From: Micropterix aruncella
Lineage: Eukaryota; Arthropoda; Insecta; Lepidoptera; Micropterigidae
DNA: 64,000 nucleotides
Direction: 5' to 3'
NCBI GenBank assembly: GCA_944548615.1
Contig: OX155979.1
Span: 15,033,597 to 15,097,596, forward strand
The position numbers and the translations under genes were made by a program. Under the pieces are notes generated by a model, which was given only the letters and a program-made list of their open reading frames with translations, made no database searches and had not been told where the DNA came from. The stretch's first letter is position 1, and each line of letters opens with the position of its first letter. Shown in pieces: positions 1 to 11,644 of the stretch.

Positions 1-71
1 AAGGTTAGTCGAACATAAGCATTTACTTGGGTTTTGAAACTCACTGCTTATTTAGTTTTTTATTTATTTAC

Positions 72-180
72 TAGCTGACCCGGCGAACTTCGTACCGCCT
101 AACAGTCAATGAATGTCGTGTTACAGATTAGCTGAACTTAATTTATGATTTTATGAAAATAATACAATGAATACAAAATA
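72..180 (-). mobile_element. Helitron 3' terminus (fragment)
   Basis: Read on the minus strand, the sequence ends in CTAG at 72-75, directly preceded by the GGTCAG motif that other Helitron ends in this window carry. A short GGCG/CGCC stem-loop lies just upstream, as Helitron 3' ends require. The matching 5' TC end was not found, so only the terminus is called and the inner boundary is arbitrary. Confidence 0.5.
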
Positions 181-718
181 AATATTAAGTTCTCTACTTT
201 ATTAAGACAATAACACAAAAATATAAATGTACAAAAAATAAGTATGTCAATCGCGTGTCAGCAAGACATGATTGAATTAAAATATTTACATATTGTGCAG
301 CATGGGATGCACTCGGTTTAATTCTCTTCATTGAAGCCCCTTGTAATATAAGGCATGTTTTGTTTTTTTTATCAGGCGCAAGAACAGATAAAGTCACCCA
401 TCTATAGGTATAGAATACAAACAAACGTCCGCATCATTCCGAACTTTTACATATTATACTTAAGCAAGCGTTTCTCGCGGGCTTAAACTAAGCTGGTGCT
501 AAAAATTATTAACTTAAGCACCTTCGTTATTTTGTTAGTATTCCGTTTCATCAAAATAACCGACCTTAAATCTTAAAAAATTCCGTTTTGTCTATGGCCA
601 TTCCAAAGCGGGGTCTTATTTTTGACAGCTCGGTCACTTGCTTGCCCGCCCTCGCCATCGTCTCGTCACCGCACGCTGATTGTCGCCTCGTTTTCGTTTG
701 TTTTAAAATATACAAATA

Positions 719-937
719 CTAGCTGCGCCCAGCGGTTTCACCCGCGTGGTGATGGAAAATTGTGATAATGATGATAGAAAACCATATATCTTTATAAATT
801 ATAGCCTATGTGTTATTCTGATGTGTAAGCTATATTATTGTAAAGTTTCATCAAAATCCAATCAGTAGTTTTTTCGTGAAAGAGTAACAAACATCCATAC
901 ATACATACAAACTTTCGCGTTTATAATATTAGTAGGA
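719..937 (-). mobile_element. Short non-autonomous Helitron, complete
   Basis: On the minus strand this 219-bp element begins with TC (base 937 inward) and ends with CTAG (722-719). It sits between A and T, the Helitron target. A GCGG/CCGC hairpin lies about 10 bases before the CTAG. It has no ORF and must have moved with proteins supplied elsewhere. A truncated near-identical copy follows at 1030-1182. Confidence 0.82.
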
Positions 938-1029
938 TAGTAGGATAGAATTTAAATTTCGAATGTCAATTTCTTAGATTTTGTTCATACTTACTTGACA
1001 GTTATCGTTATATTTTAGATAATTCACAC

Positions 1030-1182
1030 TATATCTTTATAAATTATAGCCTATGTGTTATTCTGATGTGTAAGCTATATTATTGTAAAGTTTCATCAAA
1101 ATTCATCCAGTAGTTTTTGCGTGAAAGAGGAATAAACATCCATACATACATACAAACTTTCGCGTTTATAATATTAGTAGGA
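1030..1182 (-). mobile_element. Truncated copy of the 719-937 Helitron
   Basis: About 150 bases repeat the 786-937 segment almost exactly, including the 5' TC end next to a run of GTAGGA, in the same orientation. The 3' hairpin and CTAG half is missing. The stretch from 1183 to 1710 holds nothing recognisable. Confidence 0.75.
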
Positions 1183-1713
1183 TACAAAGCTTTTTGCCAT
1201 ACACGGCTAAAAAAATATACAAGGCTGTTTATCATAATGTACAAAAAAAATGATACAGGATTTTCAGGGCAAAATAAAGATATTGATTAACGATTAATTA
1301 CGATAATCGGCGTTCAATGTCCCTTCTTCGATTTAGAAGCCAATGCTGAGCAAATATATTTGAAACCGCTTCAATAAATCTTGGAAATCACGAGAGAAAC
1401 AAGTGCTACACGGCGACTTCTCAAGGCAGACTGTTAGATTTAGACCGTTCTTAGTTAAGACCCCGAACAAGACCCATCCGCCATGACACTTGTAGAAACG
1501 GAGTACGAAAAAGGGTCTACTAGACGGTGCTTAACATAAATTTAAAAGCCGGATAGCCTCTACATAAGCACGCTCCAGTTAGGACCCATGAAATGGAATA
1601 CCAAAACGTCAGTTCAAAATTAAGCGTCGCTTTAGCGCATTTTTAGACCCCAAAATAAGCACCTGCGAGAAACGGAATTGTGTCCTTTAACAGCACATTT
1701 TTAATGATTTCAG

Positions 1714-1927
1714 TACTCCTACTCCAGCTTCCTCCATCTTGCTACCGGAGATATTGCCGCCCTTCACGAGTGACAGGGAGGAATTCCTACACATCGATGG
1801 GGACGCAGTTGTATCCCAAAATCCAGAAAAAAGGAAAATACAATTTTGGAAAGACTTAGAAGAATATGTGATTAAGGAGCGGGGTTTCGATAGAGACTGG
1901 AAAAAGCACGCTTGTATTATGAAATAG
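1714..1927 (+). CDS. Terminal coding exon of an unrecognised gene
   Basis: A splice acceptor (TGATTTCAG, ending at 1713) is followed by an open frame of about 70 codons to TAG at 1925-1927. After one leftover base the reading frame starts TPTPASSILLPE. The C-terminal half is charged and rich in aromatic residues (motifs FWKDLEEYV and GFDRDW), looks like real protein, and ends KHACIMK. A possible poly(A) signal ATTAAA lies about 15 bases after the stop. The start must lie in an upstream exon that I could not find in this window. I do not recognise the family. The longer minus-strand frame over the same bases looks like a shadow. Confidence 0.5.
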
Positions 1928-2032
1928 TTTTTTTTTAAATTAAACATATAATAATTATAAAGATTGATATGCTCTGTCATATACATATAAAGGCGACAGG
2001 AGGGGTCATTTTCTATTAAATAACCCTTTATA

Positions 2033-2218
2033 TTATAAATAGGATAAAAAAAAGAATTTACCGCGTGAAATTTGTAGCACCCGACGTTTCGGTGACGTTG
2101 CAGCCGCCGTTGTCTAGGGTAGACTGAGGCGTAGAGAGTCAACGGCGGCGGCAACGTCACCGAAACGTTGGGTGCTACAAATTTCACGCGGTAAATTCGT
2201 TTCCTATCCTATTTATAA
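2033..2218. mobile_element. Fold-back MITE with ~80-bp arms
   Basis: Two long inverted arms (about 2033-2117 and 2130-2218) begin with TTATAAATAGGATA and share a GC-rich core with the motif ACGTTTCGGTGACG, around a loop of some 20 bases. There is no coding capacity. A second, diverged copy split by an RLE LINE lies at 29704-29747 and 30299-30372. The stretch from 2219 to 2984 holds nothing recognisable. Confidence 0.75.
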
Positions 2219-2984
2219 TGTCAAACAACCGCGATAGTCTTCGACCGTTTATATTGTTATCCAATGTTTGAGGTTTTGAAAGTTATGACTTTTTTTTAAT
2301 AGCAATGCTATTTTGAAGAAAAAAAACTTGATTTGTTTGAGCTCTCCTTACTATTGATGTGTTCTATTAACCCTTCGACTAGCGGCATTATTTCATGGCA
2401 GACAGCGGCAATTTATTGGAATTTCTTGCAATATCGCCGCGCTCGACAAAAAGTACTATAACTATGGAACTACTATAGCAATCATAAAAATAATATCTGT
2501 GCGATGATCGCATTGAAATTTACTATATATGATATTGAAATCTCATTTTGTAAAACATTTAGATAATTATGAATAAATATGACAAGTTCGAAAAGGTAAA
2601 AAAACTCGGCATTTCTAACTTGTACTTGTCTTACGGAAAAATACGGAATCCTATTTAGAAATTGTAAATACTATCGTAATTTATTATATTCTCTATTAAA
2701 AGTAATATTTCGTTTTGCATATTTACATACAAAAATATTTAGATATTAGCTCATAAAGACCAATAAAAAATTTGATGATTTCTCGAGAAAAAAAAATGAT
2801 CTTTGACAATTGAATTTTACCAGAAATATCTGTGAAATGATGCGCGAAATTATTCTAGCGGCCGTCCATGTATCTATGGTAATAATGAAATATTTGGTAT
2901 AGATTTTAGGATGCGTTCGAATTAGAAAATAATATTACTGTGCGCTCCGGGAGCAAGCCGCCAATATTGGTCGTTACGTAGTCA

Positions 2985-3268
2985 AAACAATACAATACAA
3001 TCAACTACTCCAATAGATTCCTACACTTGGATGCGTCACAAAATTAAATGCTTAAAATTTAATTATTAAAAACAAAAACTATCATGATAGTTATTATGGC
3101 TGTAATATTATATTTAATATTACCTACTTACAAATAATCAAATATACCTACTAATGCCATTAAATAGTAAGAGAGAATAATATATTAAAATAGAAATGCA
3201 AATTCTATGTAGAATAATCAACGCAAATTATTTGATTTTCAATCCAGCAATATGCCTTCGTATTTTTT
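2985..3268. repeat. Dispersed repeat, copy 1
   Basis: This segment is repeated in inverted orientation at about 58055-58344, including a CAATACAATACAATC run at one edge and the motif CAGCAATATGCCTTCG at the other. It has no ORF and its class is unknown. The stretch from 3269 to 4430 has no gene. It contains a possible splice donor (CAGCA|GTAAGT) at 3818/3819 below a GC-richer patch, which could end an untranslated first exon, but nothing else supports that. Confidence 0.65.
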
Positions 3269-4430
3269 AAGAGGGTGCTGCACGAAATTTCTCAAATTAG
3301 GGTCTAGCGTTTTAGTTATTCCGCTAAAACTACGCTAATAAAAGCAGTGACAAAAAACACTCGTTTTTATCAATAAGTCATTTATAAGGTGAGCTAATAA
3401 ATTTGGCAATAGTTTGCGTAGTTTTTTATAAAAACACACGAGAAAATATACAAAAATGGGCGCGGGGTTTTAGTCCTCACTGGGAAAATAATAACTAATT
3501 TGAATTACAAATTATTATAAAAGAAAGTTAAATGACATATCTTCACTATAAGCTATTTAAATTTCAATGATTGTAATAGGATTTGATACAATAAATCCCA
3601 GAAAATCAGGTATCAGATTCTCCATACATTTTTTTATGGGCTGGCCGCGTTAATAAATACACAGGCGCGCTATGAAATAGATTCATTTCCCTGCTGCTAT
3701 TCGAAGCGGGAGCACGTCTTTTTCGGTTAGCTCTTATCAGTTCCCGCTCACGTAATATTTTATTCTTCTACACCGCAGTGCCGCGTCGTCACGCATCGTC
3801 ACGGGAAAGCAAACAGCAGTAAGTATTTTATTTTTTATATTTGTTTTTTATTAATGGATGTTTATGCCATCTTTGTTATAACTTATTATAATACTCTACA
3901 TATATTTTAGTTAATGGGGAAGCGTAAGAAAACATATTTCGTTTTTTGAGAAACGCCATAGAATCAGCGTGAAATTTCAGTCTGAAGACATGAGAAAGCG
4001 ATGTTGTTTTCAGTCCGAGATATAAGAAAATGAGATAGTTTTAAACCCCAAGATTCGATCGATACGATGCTCATTATATAAAAAATAGATCGACTCCAAT
4101 AAGCGTAAAACAATTGAAAATATTTTCTGAAGGGACCACTATTCGAAACTTGTAATCTCGAATAGTTTAGTTAATTTGAGTGAAAAACCTGAAATTCAAT
4201 AAAAAAATACTGAAAGACGCATAAACCATGTACAGGTAGAATATTGATTTTGAAAAGCAGTTTCGCCATCAGGAGTGAGCAACGAAGGACATTTCGGCAT
4301 GCAGATGTAACATTTTCGTAAGTTGAAAATAAGTGGTTGGCTGTAAGATATTTAGCTTACAAAGAGCATTGATAGGATATGCACTGATTTAAGGTTGCGA
4401 CACGTCATTTAAACCAGAAAAAGCACGGGA

Positions 4431-4850
4431 ATTTTAAAATCAAAGAGTCTTTGAAAATATTCAAAACTATAGAATACTTATAAATATTTTGATATTATAG
4501 AAAAATTAAATAATTTAAAAATCATTTTAAAATCAAATAGTCTTTGAAAATATTCAAAACTATAGAATACTTAGAAATATTTTGAAACCATAGAGAATTA
4601 AAAAAAAATGAAAATCATTTTAAAATCTAATAGTTTTTGAAAATATTCAAAACTATAGAATACTTTGAAATATTTTGAAACCATAGAAAAATAAAATATT
4701 TTGAAAATCATTTTAAAGTCAAATAGTCTTTGAAAATATTCAAAACTACAGAATACTTAAAAATATTTTAAAACCATAGAAAAATAAAATCCTTTGAAAA
4801 ACATTTTAAAATCAAATAGGCTTTGAAAATGTTCAATATCATAGATATTC
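4431..4850. repeat. Tandem array, ~93-bp unit, five copies
   Basis: Units begin near 4431, 4523, 4616, 4709 and 4802, each with the core ATTTTAAAATCAAATAG and the phrase TTTGAAAATATTCAAAAC. Spacing is 92-93 bases. The array is AT-rich and non-coding. Confidence 0.85.
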
Positions 4851-5020
4851 AATAGTATAGAGAGAGTTTAAAAAAAAAATAAACTTGAGTTTTTTTATTT
4901 TTCTTTATTTTAACATCATCTCATACATTGTTCACCTTGATCGATCAGCAGAAAATTTTCATCTCATCATTGCATCACATCACAAAAATAACAATTTTCA
5001 ATCACATTAATTTTCAATCG

Positions 5021-5407
5021 CTACGTTACATTATTTAAAATATTAAATTTAAAATTATCGCAGAGTTCGGAAGACCACCACGGGGCCGCGAAACCACCGC
5101 GGGGTTTCTTCCGCCCTACTACGGCATCACAGGAAGACTCGATGGCCGCATTAAGTGCGACACACAAGTCCTCTGCGGTACTACAAGAAGGCGATGGAAA
5201 GGCCTCAAGATTCTCGCAGAGGACTTCACCAAACCGGTCCCAGTTAATGTCGCCGGTTCGGTATCGCCACTCGGATTGTGGCGTGGGGGGAACGCGACGG
5301 CCGATGTCAAATGTCACCAGTCTGCGGTCCGAAGAAGAAAGGTGCTCGTGAACTTTCCAATTGTTCATCCAATGGGCGAATCCCGGGGAGCACAGAGTGA
5401 AATCCAC
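5021..5407 (-). pseudogene. LINE endonuclease fragment (jockey/R1-like)
   Basis: An open minus-strand frame of about 128 codons resembles the end of the apurinic-type endonuclease domain of non-LTR retrotransposons plus the linker toward the reverse transcriptase. The motif near residues 25-33 reads SSSDRRLVT where the family normally has SDH, so the last catalytic histidine is replaced by arginine. There is no reverse transcriptase next to it. It is an inactive fragment. Confidence 0.65.
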
Positions 5408-5410
5408 AAA

Positions 5411-8400
5411 ACTCCTCTTCGAGACTGTTTAAAAGTGGCATTCATTAATTTATTTCTTTATTAATTTTAATTACATATTTGAAGTTGTTCAAAAATATAT
5501 AATCAGATTAAGCCGCGAAATCTATCTGTACCTTCTTTCCGTCGGAAGTAGTTTATTTATAAAGGTAACTGCTTTTTGAAATAATGAAAGTTTTGTTGTA
5601 GCTATTGTAAGCTTTGCTTTTTACTTCATCTCTATCTTTAAATTGTAAGCTATACTTTTGATCCACTTACTTCACTACCATATCAGCGATAGGGATAATA
5701 TCACTTTCCAGTGGGATAGGCTTCCAATACCTTGCCTAATAATTTCCCTCTTTGTATTTACTTCCTCAATGAAACAAATCTTCTCCAATTAATAATCCAT
5801 ATATTAAACCAAAATGCATATATTAAACAATTCAAATTATAATTTCATCTACTTTAAATCTACTATTATTGTGAATTATATTTATAATAATGAGCGCCTA
5901 ATTCACCACAAAATATTTACAATTTGTTCTTGAGTTATTTTCGATCGATTATTTGTTGATGACAACAATGGCTGCGTTCAGTCGATTGTTAATAAAAAAT
6001 AATATTAATAATGATAATGCATGAGTTTAAATCTCCGCCGTGAAATTCGACAATTAGATTCTAATCCCTTATTTATTTAAATATGTTCAATGTCAAATTA
6101 TATTGAAACATGAATCGTAATGTTTACATACAACACTAAAAATACATATAACCTAACATACTGTCAAACTAGTCGATGGCGTTCCAGTGATATAAATGAA
6201 TTTAAATGACCGCAGTCGCTAATGTCCGATAAAAACTACGACCTGGCTATCGTCCAGTCCACTGGACCTCCATATGGTTTTCGTTCTATTATTTCTATTA
6301 ATACTATTCCCTCCCCGTTTATCTGTGAAACCCCATCGATCAGTCAAAAAAAACCTTAATATAATCTACAATTTTCCTTATCTTTAATTTTAACCTAACA
6401 TTCAGTATTATTCGAATGTGTCCCTAAGTTTCCAATCCATAAGCACATTATATAATGGCTTGTGTCAAATTTAATGGAATTAGCAGTGCTATCTCTCTTC
6501 CAAATTAAATAAGAGTCTGACTATATGTTTATCTCGTAGCAATATCTACGACTCTTGAACCAACAAGCGATGTTACGTGCTGTCGTTTTTAGTTAACGTG
6601 CAAAATCGTATAAATCACGCTTTTACGTTACAACTACTTAACATTTCTAATAATTTCCAACAAACCCACAAAAACTCGAATATTTATAACCCCAAAATAT
6701 ACAACAATGATAATATTGGGTGCTAGCTTCGGCAAAAATAAACTTACATATTTTTAGTACATCTTTGCCGACAATGACTCTCGGCTATACTTTCCCGTAT
6801 TTACAGCTGCATTGCACAATTATGCACTTATAACTAAACGTCAATCTCTTCGATGTGTGTCGCCTTCTTAGAAATCTGCCATTACTGCTACTGCGACGAA
6901 TGTCTATTAGAACCTCAGCCGCTTTACGATCGTACTGCTATTATGAGACTCACAGCATCCTTGTTGAATGTTTTTCCGTTATTGGGAGGCTATGTTATAC
7001 ACCCTCGAAGAACGCTCGCAATGTTGTGAATTTTAATCTGACGTCTTCATTTTGATTCGTCCGCCATCTTTGATATATTTTCGTATTGCAACACGACGAA
7101 ATCTCGTACTTCAATTTTATTTGGAATGTTGGATTTTTATATGCCAACTCGCCTAGCTCTCTCGATTTCACATTTTAGCACTGTATTTTCTACTATTGTT
7201 CGTTTTTTTTAGTGTCTTTGTAAAATCGCCTCAATGGCGAGTGGGATGAAGCGTTTCTGTTATACACGATCTGCACACTTTATGACGAATTTAATTTAAC
7301 TGGGCATCGAAATGCTTCATAGCATCCCGATGCCCTCATTCTAAACTGTTTTTCTCACATCTGAGCACCAAATTTCTATATTTCTTCCGTAAACTTTTGC
7401 AGGTTTTGATACTTCCGACTGAAATTTCTAATGGCTCCCGGAACTTATTCGTCCATTCCTTATATAACACCCCTATCGATGTGACCCTTTTTTACTGATT
7501 TAACCCATAACTATTGACTAATCAGTCATTAAACGATCTGATTTATCTATTTTTTTTGTTAAATAACGCTCTGCCACATTGCCAACAAGCGAATTTCTTA
7601 ATGATAATTCGTGCTTCTAATTCTACATATGATTTTAAGTATTTATTTTACGTATTATGAGAAAATTGATGTTTCATATTCGGCGGGAAATATCGTATTT
7701 TGACTTGATTTTGCCGCCTTTTCCACGCGTCGTTTCCGCTTTCGAAGCGTCGTCTGCCTACTAGAATATTCTGGAAGGTTCTAGAAACTTTTTATAAGCT
7801 TTTCCGTTTCCGTTTCCGTTTTCGGAATCGAAATAATACAACTATTTTATTTCAACTTTATTTATTGATAGTATTTTTATCTAATAATTCCTCTATTTTA
7901 ATTAAGTGTTTCTAATTTTCCTCATTTTAACAATTAAATTTTATTTTGACTGGCAATTATCTTGTGATAAATTCTTTGGACTTCATCGATTCTGATTTCT
8001 TGCATCGATATCGATTATGTTTTCCAATTTCTCTTAATAATAAATCAAATGTTCTTTAAATGACTTTATCAATATTGCTATTAAATTCTCCCATAATTCC
8101 CACTATTTAATGAACCCCTTTTATACTTCTTTGAAAAACGAATCGGTCGACTTTTTCAAGACCATAACCCCGCTTCTATTGTCTATTTGTCAATTGTTGA
8201 TTTTTACGTCGATTTTTCGTAAAAATCTCAAAATATGCTAATTTCTTGCCAAATACTCCTGATTGTCTATTTTTAAGCCCCCAATGATGTCCTTAATTCA
8301 CAAAAACTACTCAAAACCCTTTATTTATGTAACGATGGCACTGCGCTCTATAGTTTAGCAACAGCCCTTCTTCCATCTGTCAGTTTTAGTTCCTAATTAA

Positions 8401-8700
8401 ATCGCTAGATGTCACTATGATCTTTTTAAGTACAATTTAATTTTAAAAATTCGATTAATCTATTTTGCGTTTAGCTTAAAGCGGCTACGCGCTCATGTGA
8501 TGATTTTCAAATCATTACACTATTTATACCTATAATAATTACTGTTTTTTATCCTTCTCGACATATATTTTATCCTCGTACTGATGAGAATAACAATGTT
8601 ATAATTGCTTTAAGCATTATCCATTTTTATTTCTTTACTCAGAACCTTAAAGTATCTGCTATCCTGATAGTGGAAGCGGTTCGTCTCATATTTTGAAAGA
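5411..8700. other. Gene-poor stretch, T/C-rich plus strand
   Basis: No convincing coding region, RNA gene or terminal repeats were found. From about 6300 to 8450 the plus strand is visibly rich in T and C, with short pyrimidine runs and a TTTCCG repeat near 7805. The short frame at 6855-7055 has no recognisable motif and is treated as chance. Confidence 0.5.
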
Positions 8701-8704
8701 ATAC

Positions 8705-9650
8705 TGTAAATTGTGATAAAAGCAAATCCTTTTTCACACGTGTGTTCATTAGACCAAAATAGTTGATTTGACCTGCCGCTCCGACAATTTGGCCCAGCGG
8801 ACTCGAAATGGCAATTTTCCAAGATGGCCGCTAATTAACCAAAATGATTACTCTCGTGCTGATTTTAAAGACCCATGGGTCTTTTTCGGTTATTTTGGCG
8901 TCGTACATTTCAAATATGATGCTGAAAATATAAACATAAATAAATATACATAAATAATTCCTTACAAACAAGGTAGAATGTGTACAATCATTTATAAATA
9001 GTGTAGTATAGTGTAGAATAAAACGGCCACGGTACATTTATTTTGACCAGTTCTGATGATGACACCGAGTACAAAAGTTTAAGTTTTCTGGCCAAAAGTA
9101 CAAATATGTTCAAATCGGTTCAAAATACGTTCAAAGGTTGTTCAAAACACATGTAGTCGTCATATTTGAGCCAGCGACTACAAATTCAAAGTCAAAGACC
9201 CATTCACATATTCTATATTATATAGTTCAAATTTTCCATGTTTTCTGGGTAGCAAATTTCAGAAATTACTTACAACACAAAATTATTCTCTCGTTTGACT
9301 TTTTTGACAGTTTTGACTTTAGATTCGTCTTTTCCAGTGTGCAAATACTCGAAGAAGACGCGTATAACATAACGGTAACGTGAAGTAAATACTCGTTAAC
9401 AATGTTCAAAATTAACTAAAGTTATTTTTATTGCCATATTTGAAATATACGACCCCAAAATAGCCGAAAAGGCCCATGGGTCATTAAAATCAGCATGAGA
9501 AAAATCATTTTGGTTTATTAGCGACCATCTTGAAAAACGGCCGCTATTTTGAGTCCGCTGGGCCAAATATGTCGGAACGGCGGGTCAAATCGACCGTTTT
9601 GGTCTAATAAATACGTGTGCAAAAGGATTTGCTTTTATCACAATTTGCAG
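8705..9650. mobile_element. Non-autonomous DNA element with ~220-bp inverted arms
   Basis: The segment 8705-8925 recurs as its reverse complement at 9432-9650, sharing GATAAAAGCAAATCC, GGCCCAGCGGACTC and GACCCATGGG. The arms enclose about 500 bases without coding capacity. Long inverted arms suggest a non-autonomous DNA transposon. The superfamily is not assignable because the ends and target duplication are unclear. Confidence 0.7.
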
Positions 9651-9831
9651 TTTTTGTTATTTGCAATTTGCTATGAGCAATAAAATTATAAAATGCGGAT
9701 TACATCGCTTTGGCGGGTGGCCGTCTGTTCAGCGTTATCAATGTATGCGATTTAGTCACACCTGCGTGGCCGCCGCCGGCAAGCGTAAATTACCTACATT
9801 TGTGTTGCGGCATGGGCTCGGAGCCCTCTTA

Positions 9832-10225
9832 AACATAAATAGATGTATAATACATTATATGAGAATTAGAATGTCAGATATCCTAATACCGTTATGTTAA
9901 AAAAAATAAAATTTACTAATTATCAACATGGAAAATAAACTCGGAATTTTCAAACTCCCTTATACCATAAATTGTGTGTCTTATCAAATTATTTATAATT
10001 ATCTTTTTAAACTGGTCCTCTTCAAGGCTTTTCATTTGCTCTGGAATCTTATTATAGACGGACAAATTTTAATCAATAAAACTGTATCGCACTTTGCTAA
10101 GTCGCTGTCGGTTTATGTGGAGATTGGATTTATTCCTCGTATCGTGATGATAAAAATCACTATTTACCGGAGCTTCTGTAAGGTGTCTACGAGCGTACAT
10201 AATATTTTGGTAGATGTAAGAAGAA
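9832..10225 (-). pseudogene. LINE reverse transcriptase C-terminus and 3' UTR
   Basis: The minus strand reads as the C-terminal tail of a LINE ORF2, with HDTRNKSNLH, QRLSKVRYSF and VYNKIPEQM in order, one in-frame stop, then a 3' UTR. Relatives in this window are at 11103-11280 (3' UTR only) and 56215-56422 plus 57884-58050 (plus strand, split by a Helitron). The plus-strand frame here is a shadow. Confidence 0.65.
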
Positions 10226-10642
10226 AATAGAGTCATTATTCCTGAAATTACAAATAGCGGCTTACAAGAACTTTTTGGTGAGACTCTATATAAACTGCGT
10301 ACCGCTGCGTACAGTAGGCCATACGATATTATTAGGGAGTGGAAATATGCAAAATAAACGGATTGAGCTGCTTAAAAACCGCATAAACTTCTTATCTTTC
10401 TAATGGCGAATATGGCACTGCACATTTTTTTACTGAGATTATTTAAGTGATCAGACCATTGTATTTTTGCAATATCTCGCCTCGTAATTTTACACCGTCT
10501 GACGGGGATATCAAGTGGGTTGCTTGTGGATCAGTTGGTTGCTTGTGCAAAAGTTTAGATGACAGTCGAAGCGTAGAAAATTTATGATGAGTATTGAAAG
10601 GTGAATTATCGATATGGCGATTGCTAATCAAAACTCACGTAC

Positions 10643-10985
10643 CTTGACGGTCGTGTAGCTGCAGCGGTGTGATGCGCGCTGAGATTCCGCTTCTGCGTAG
10701 CGCGCTCGGCACGATCGAGGGATTCGTGCGGCGTGTCAGGCACGACGCGTGCGCTGACCGAGTGTATGGCGCGTGCGACGCTCTGTTTCCTGTGGGGTGC
10801 AGTCGTAACACTCCCGAAGGATCGATATGCCTTCACAACGAATCCGATTCCGCGATTCCGAGACAACAAACGAGGTTTTTTGTCTGAGTCGGCGAGACCG
10901 TGAAACGCGGTCGAAAATCGTTTTCATCGTTCGAATGACAGACTGACCCGCCGCCGCCGCCGTTCGAAAGCGGGTGATGTTGCCA
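10643..10985 (-). promoter_or_regulatory. CpG-rich candidate promoter and first exon
   Basis: A CpG-rich island in AT-rich surroundings. On the minus strand it ends in a strong splice donor (GTCAAG|GTACGTGAG, exon end 10643). Near 10980-11000 it carries a GTCAGGTTTTTGTGAGTTGACAG-like motif pair of the kind often seen near insect promoters. No ATG-started frame and no downstream exon were identified, so it could be an untranslated first exon of a minus-strand gene to the left. Confidence 0.35.
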
Positions 10986-11102
10986 ACTGTCAGGTTTTTG
11001 TGAGTTGACAGCTCTCACGAATCGATAATTGAATTATGGAAAGTATAATATTAAAAATTAATTCTAATTTATCCATAACAATATCGAACACTTCGTATTT
11101 TT

Positions 11103-11280
11103 AAACATAAATAGATGTAAAATTTTTAACATAATATTTTTAAACATTAATAAACCTATAATACATTACATGAGAATTAGAATGTCAGCTATCCTAATAC
11201 CGTTATGCTTGAAAATTTTGCTAATTTAATTTTTAAAATAAACTCGGAATTTTCAAACTCCCTTATACCATAAATTTCAA
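11103..11280 (-). mobile_element. LINE 3' UTR copy
   Basis: Repeats the 3' UTR of the fragment at 9832-10225, including ATGTCAGCTATCCTAATACC and CGGAATTTTCAAACTCCC. No coding sequence remains. Confidence 0.65.
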
Positions 11281-11644
11281 ATAAAGCACTTTAAAAATGA
11301 AATAATTTTATTTATATATTTATTTAGTATACATAAAAAATAATTCCTACAATTATGTAATTTTCTTCGTGCGACTAATTAAAGGTTCAATAACTCAAAT
11401 AATAAATTATCTTTTAATGACTAATATTTATTATCTTAAGTAATTCATGGTAATGTCAACACTGGCAGAAATTAAGGAATGTTTTATGAAATGGCAGTAT
11501 TGATTAGTTACAGCTGTCTGTCAAATCGTTTCCCTACGCGAGCTGCTCGTCGGAACACTTGCAATCGTCGTGAATTTAATCGCCTTATTCAATTACTGAG
11601 TCGAACGTGTTTTCTTAGTAAATAGACGTTTAACTGTTGCGAAG

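Noticed and set aside
1687..2187. 166-codon minus-strand frame
   Set aside because: It crosses the orphan plus-strand exon and one whole MITE arm, starts within the fold-back, and has low-complexity composition; the plus-strand reading has the splice signal.
4431..4850. CRISPR-like array
   Set aside because: Units are contiguous 93-bp tandem repeats without spacers, in a eukaryotic context.
7455..7470. TATATAAG on the minus strand as a promoter
   Set aside because: No initiator, first exon or coding sequence follows; a chance word in AT-rich DNA.
9928..10230. 100-codon plus-strand frame
   Set aside because: Shadow of the LINE C-terminus on the minus strand, which matches a second copy at 56215-56422.
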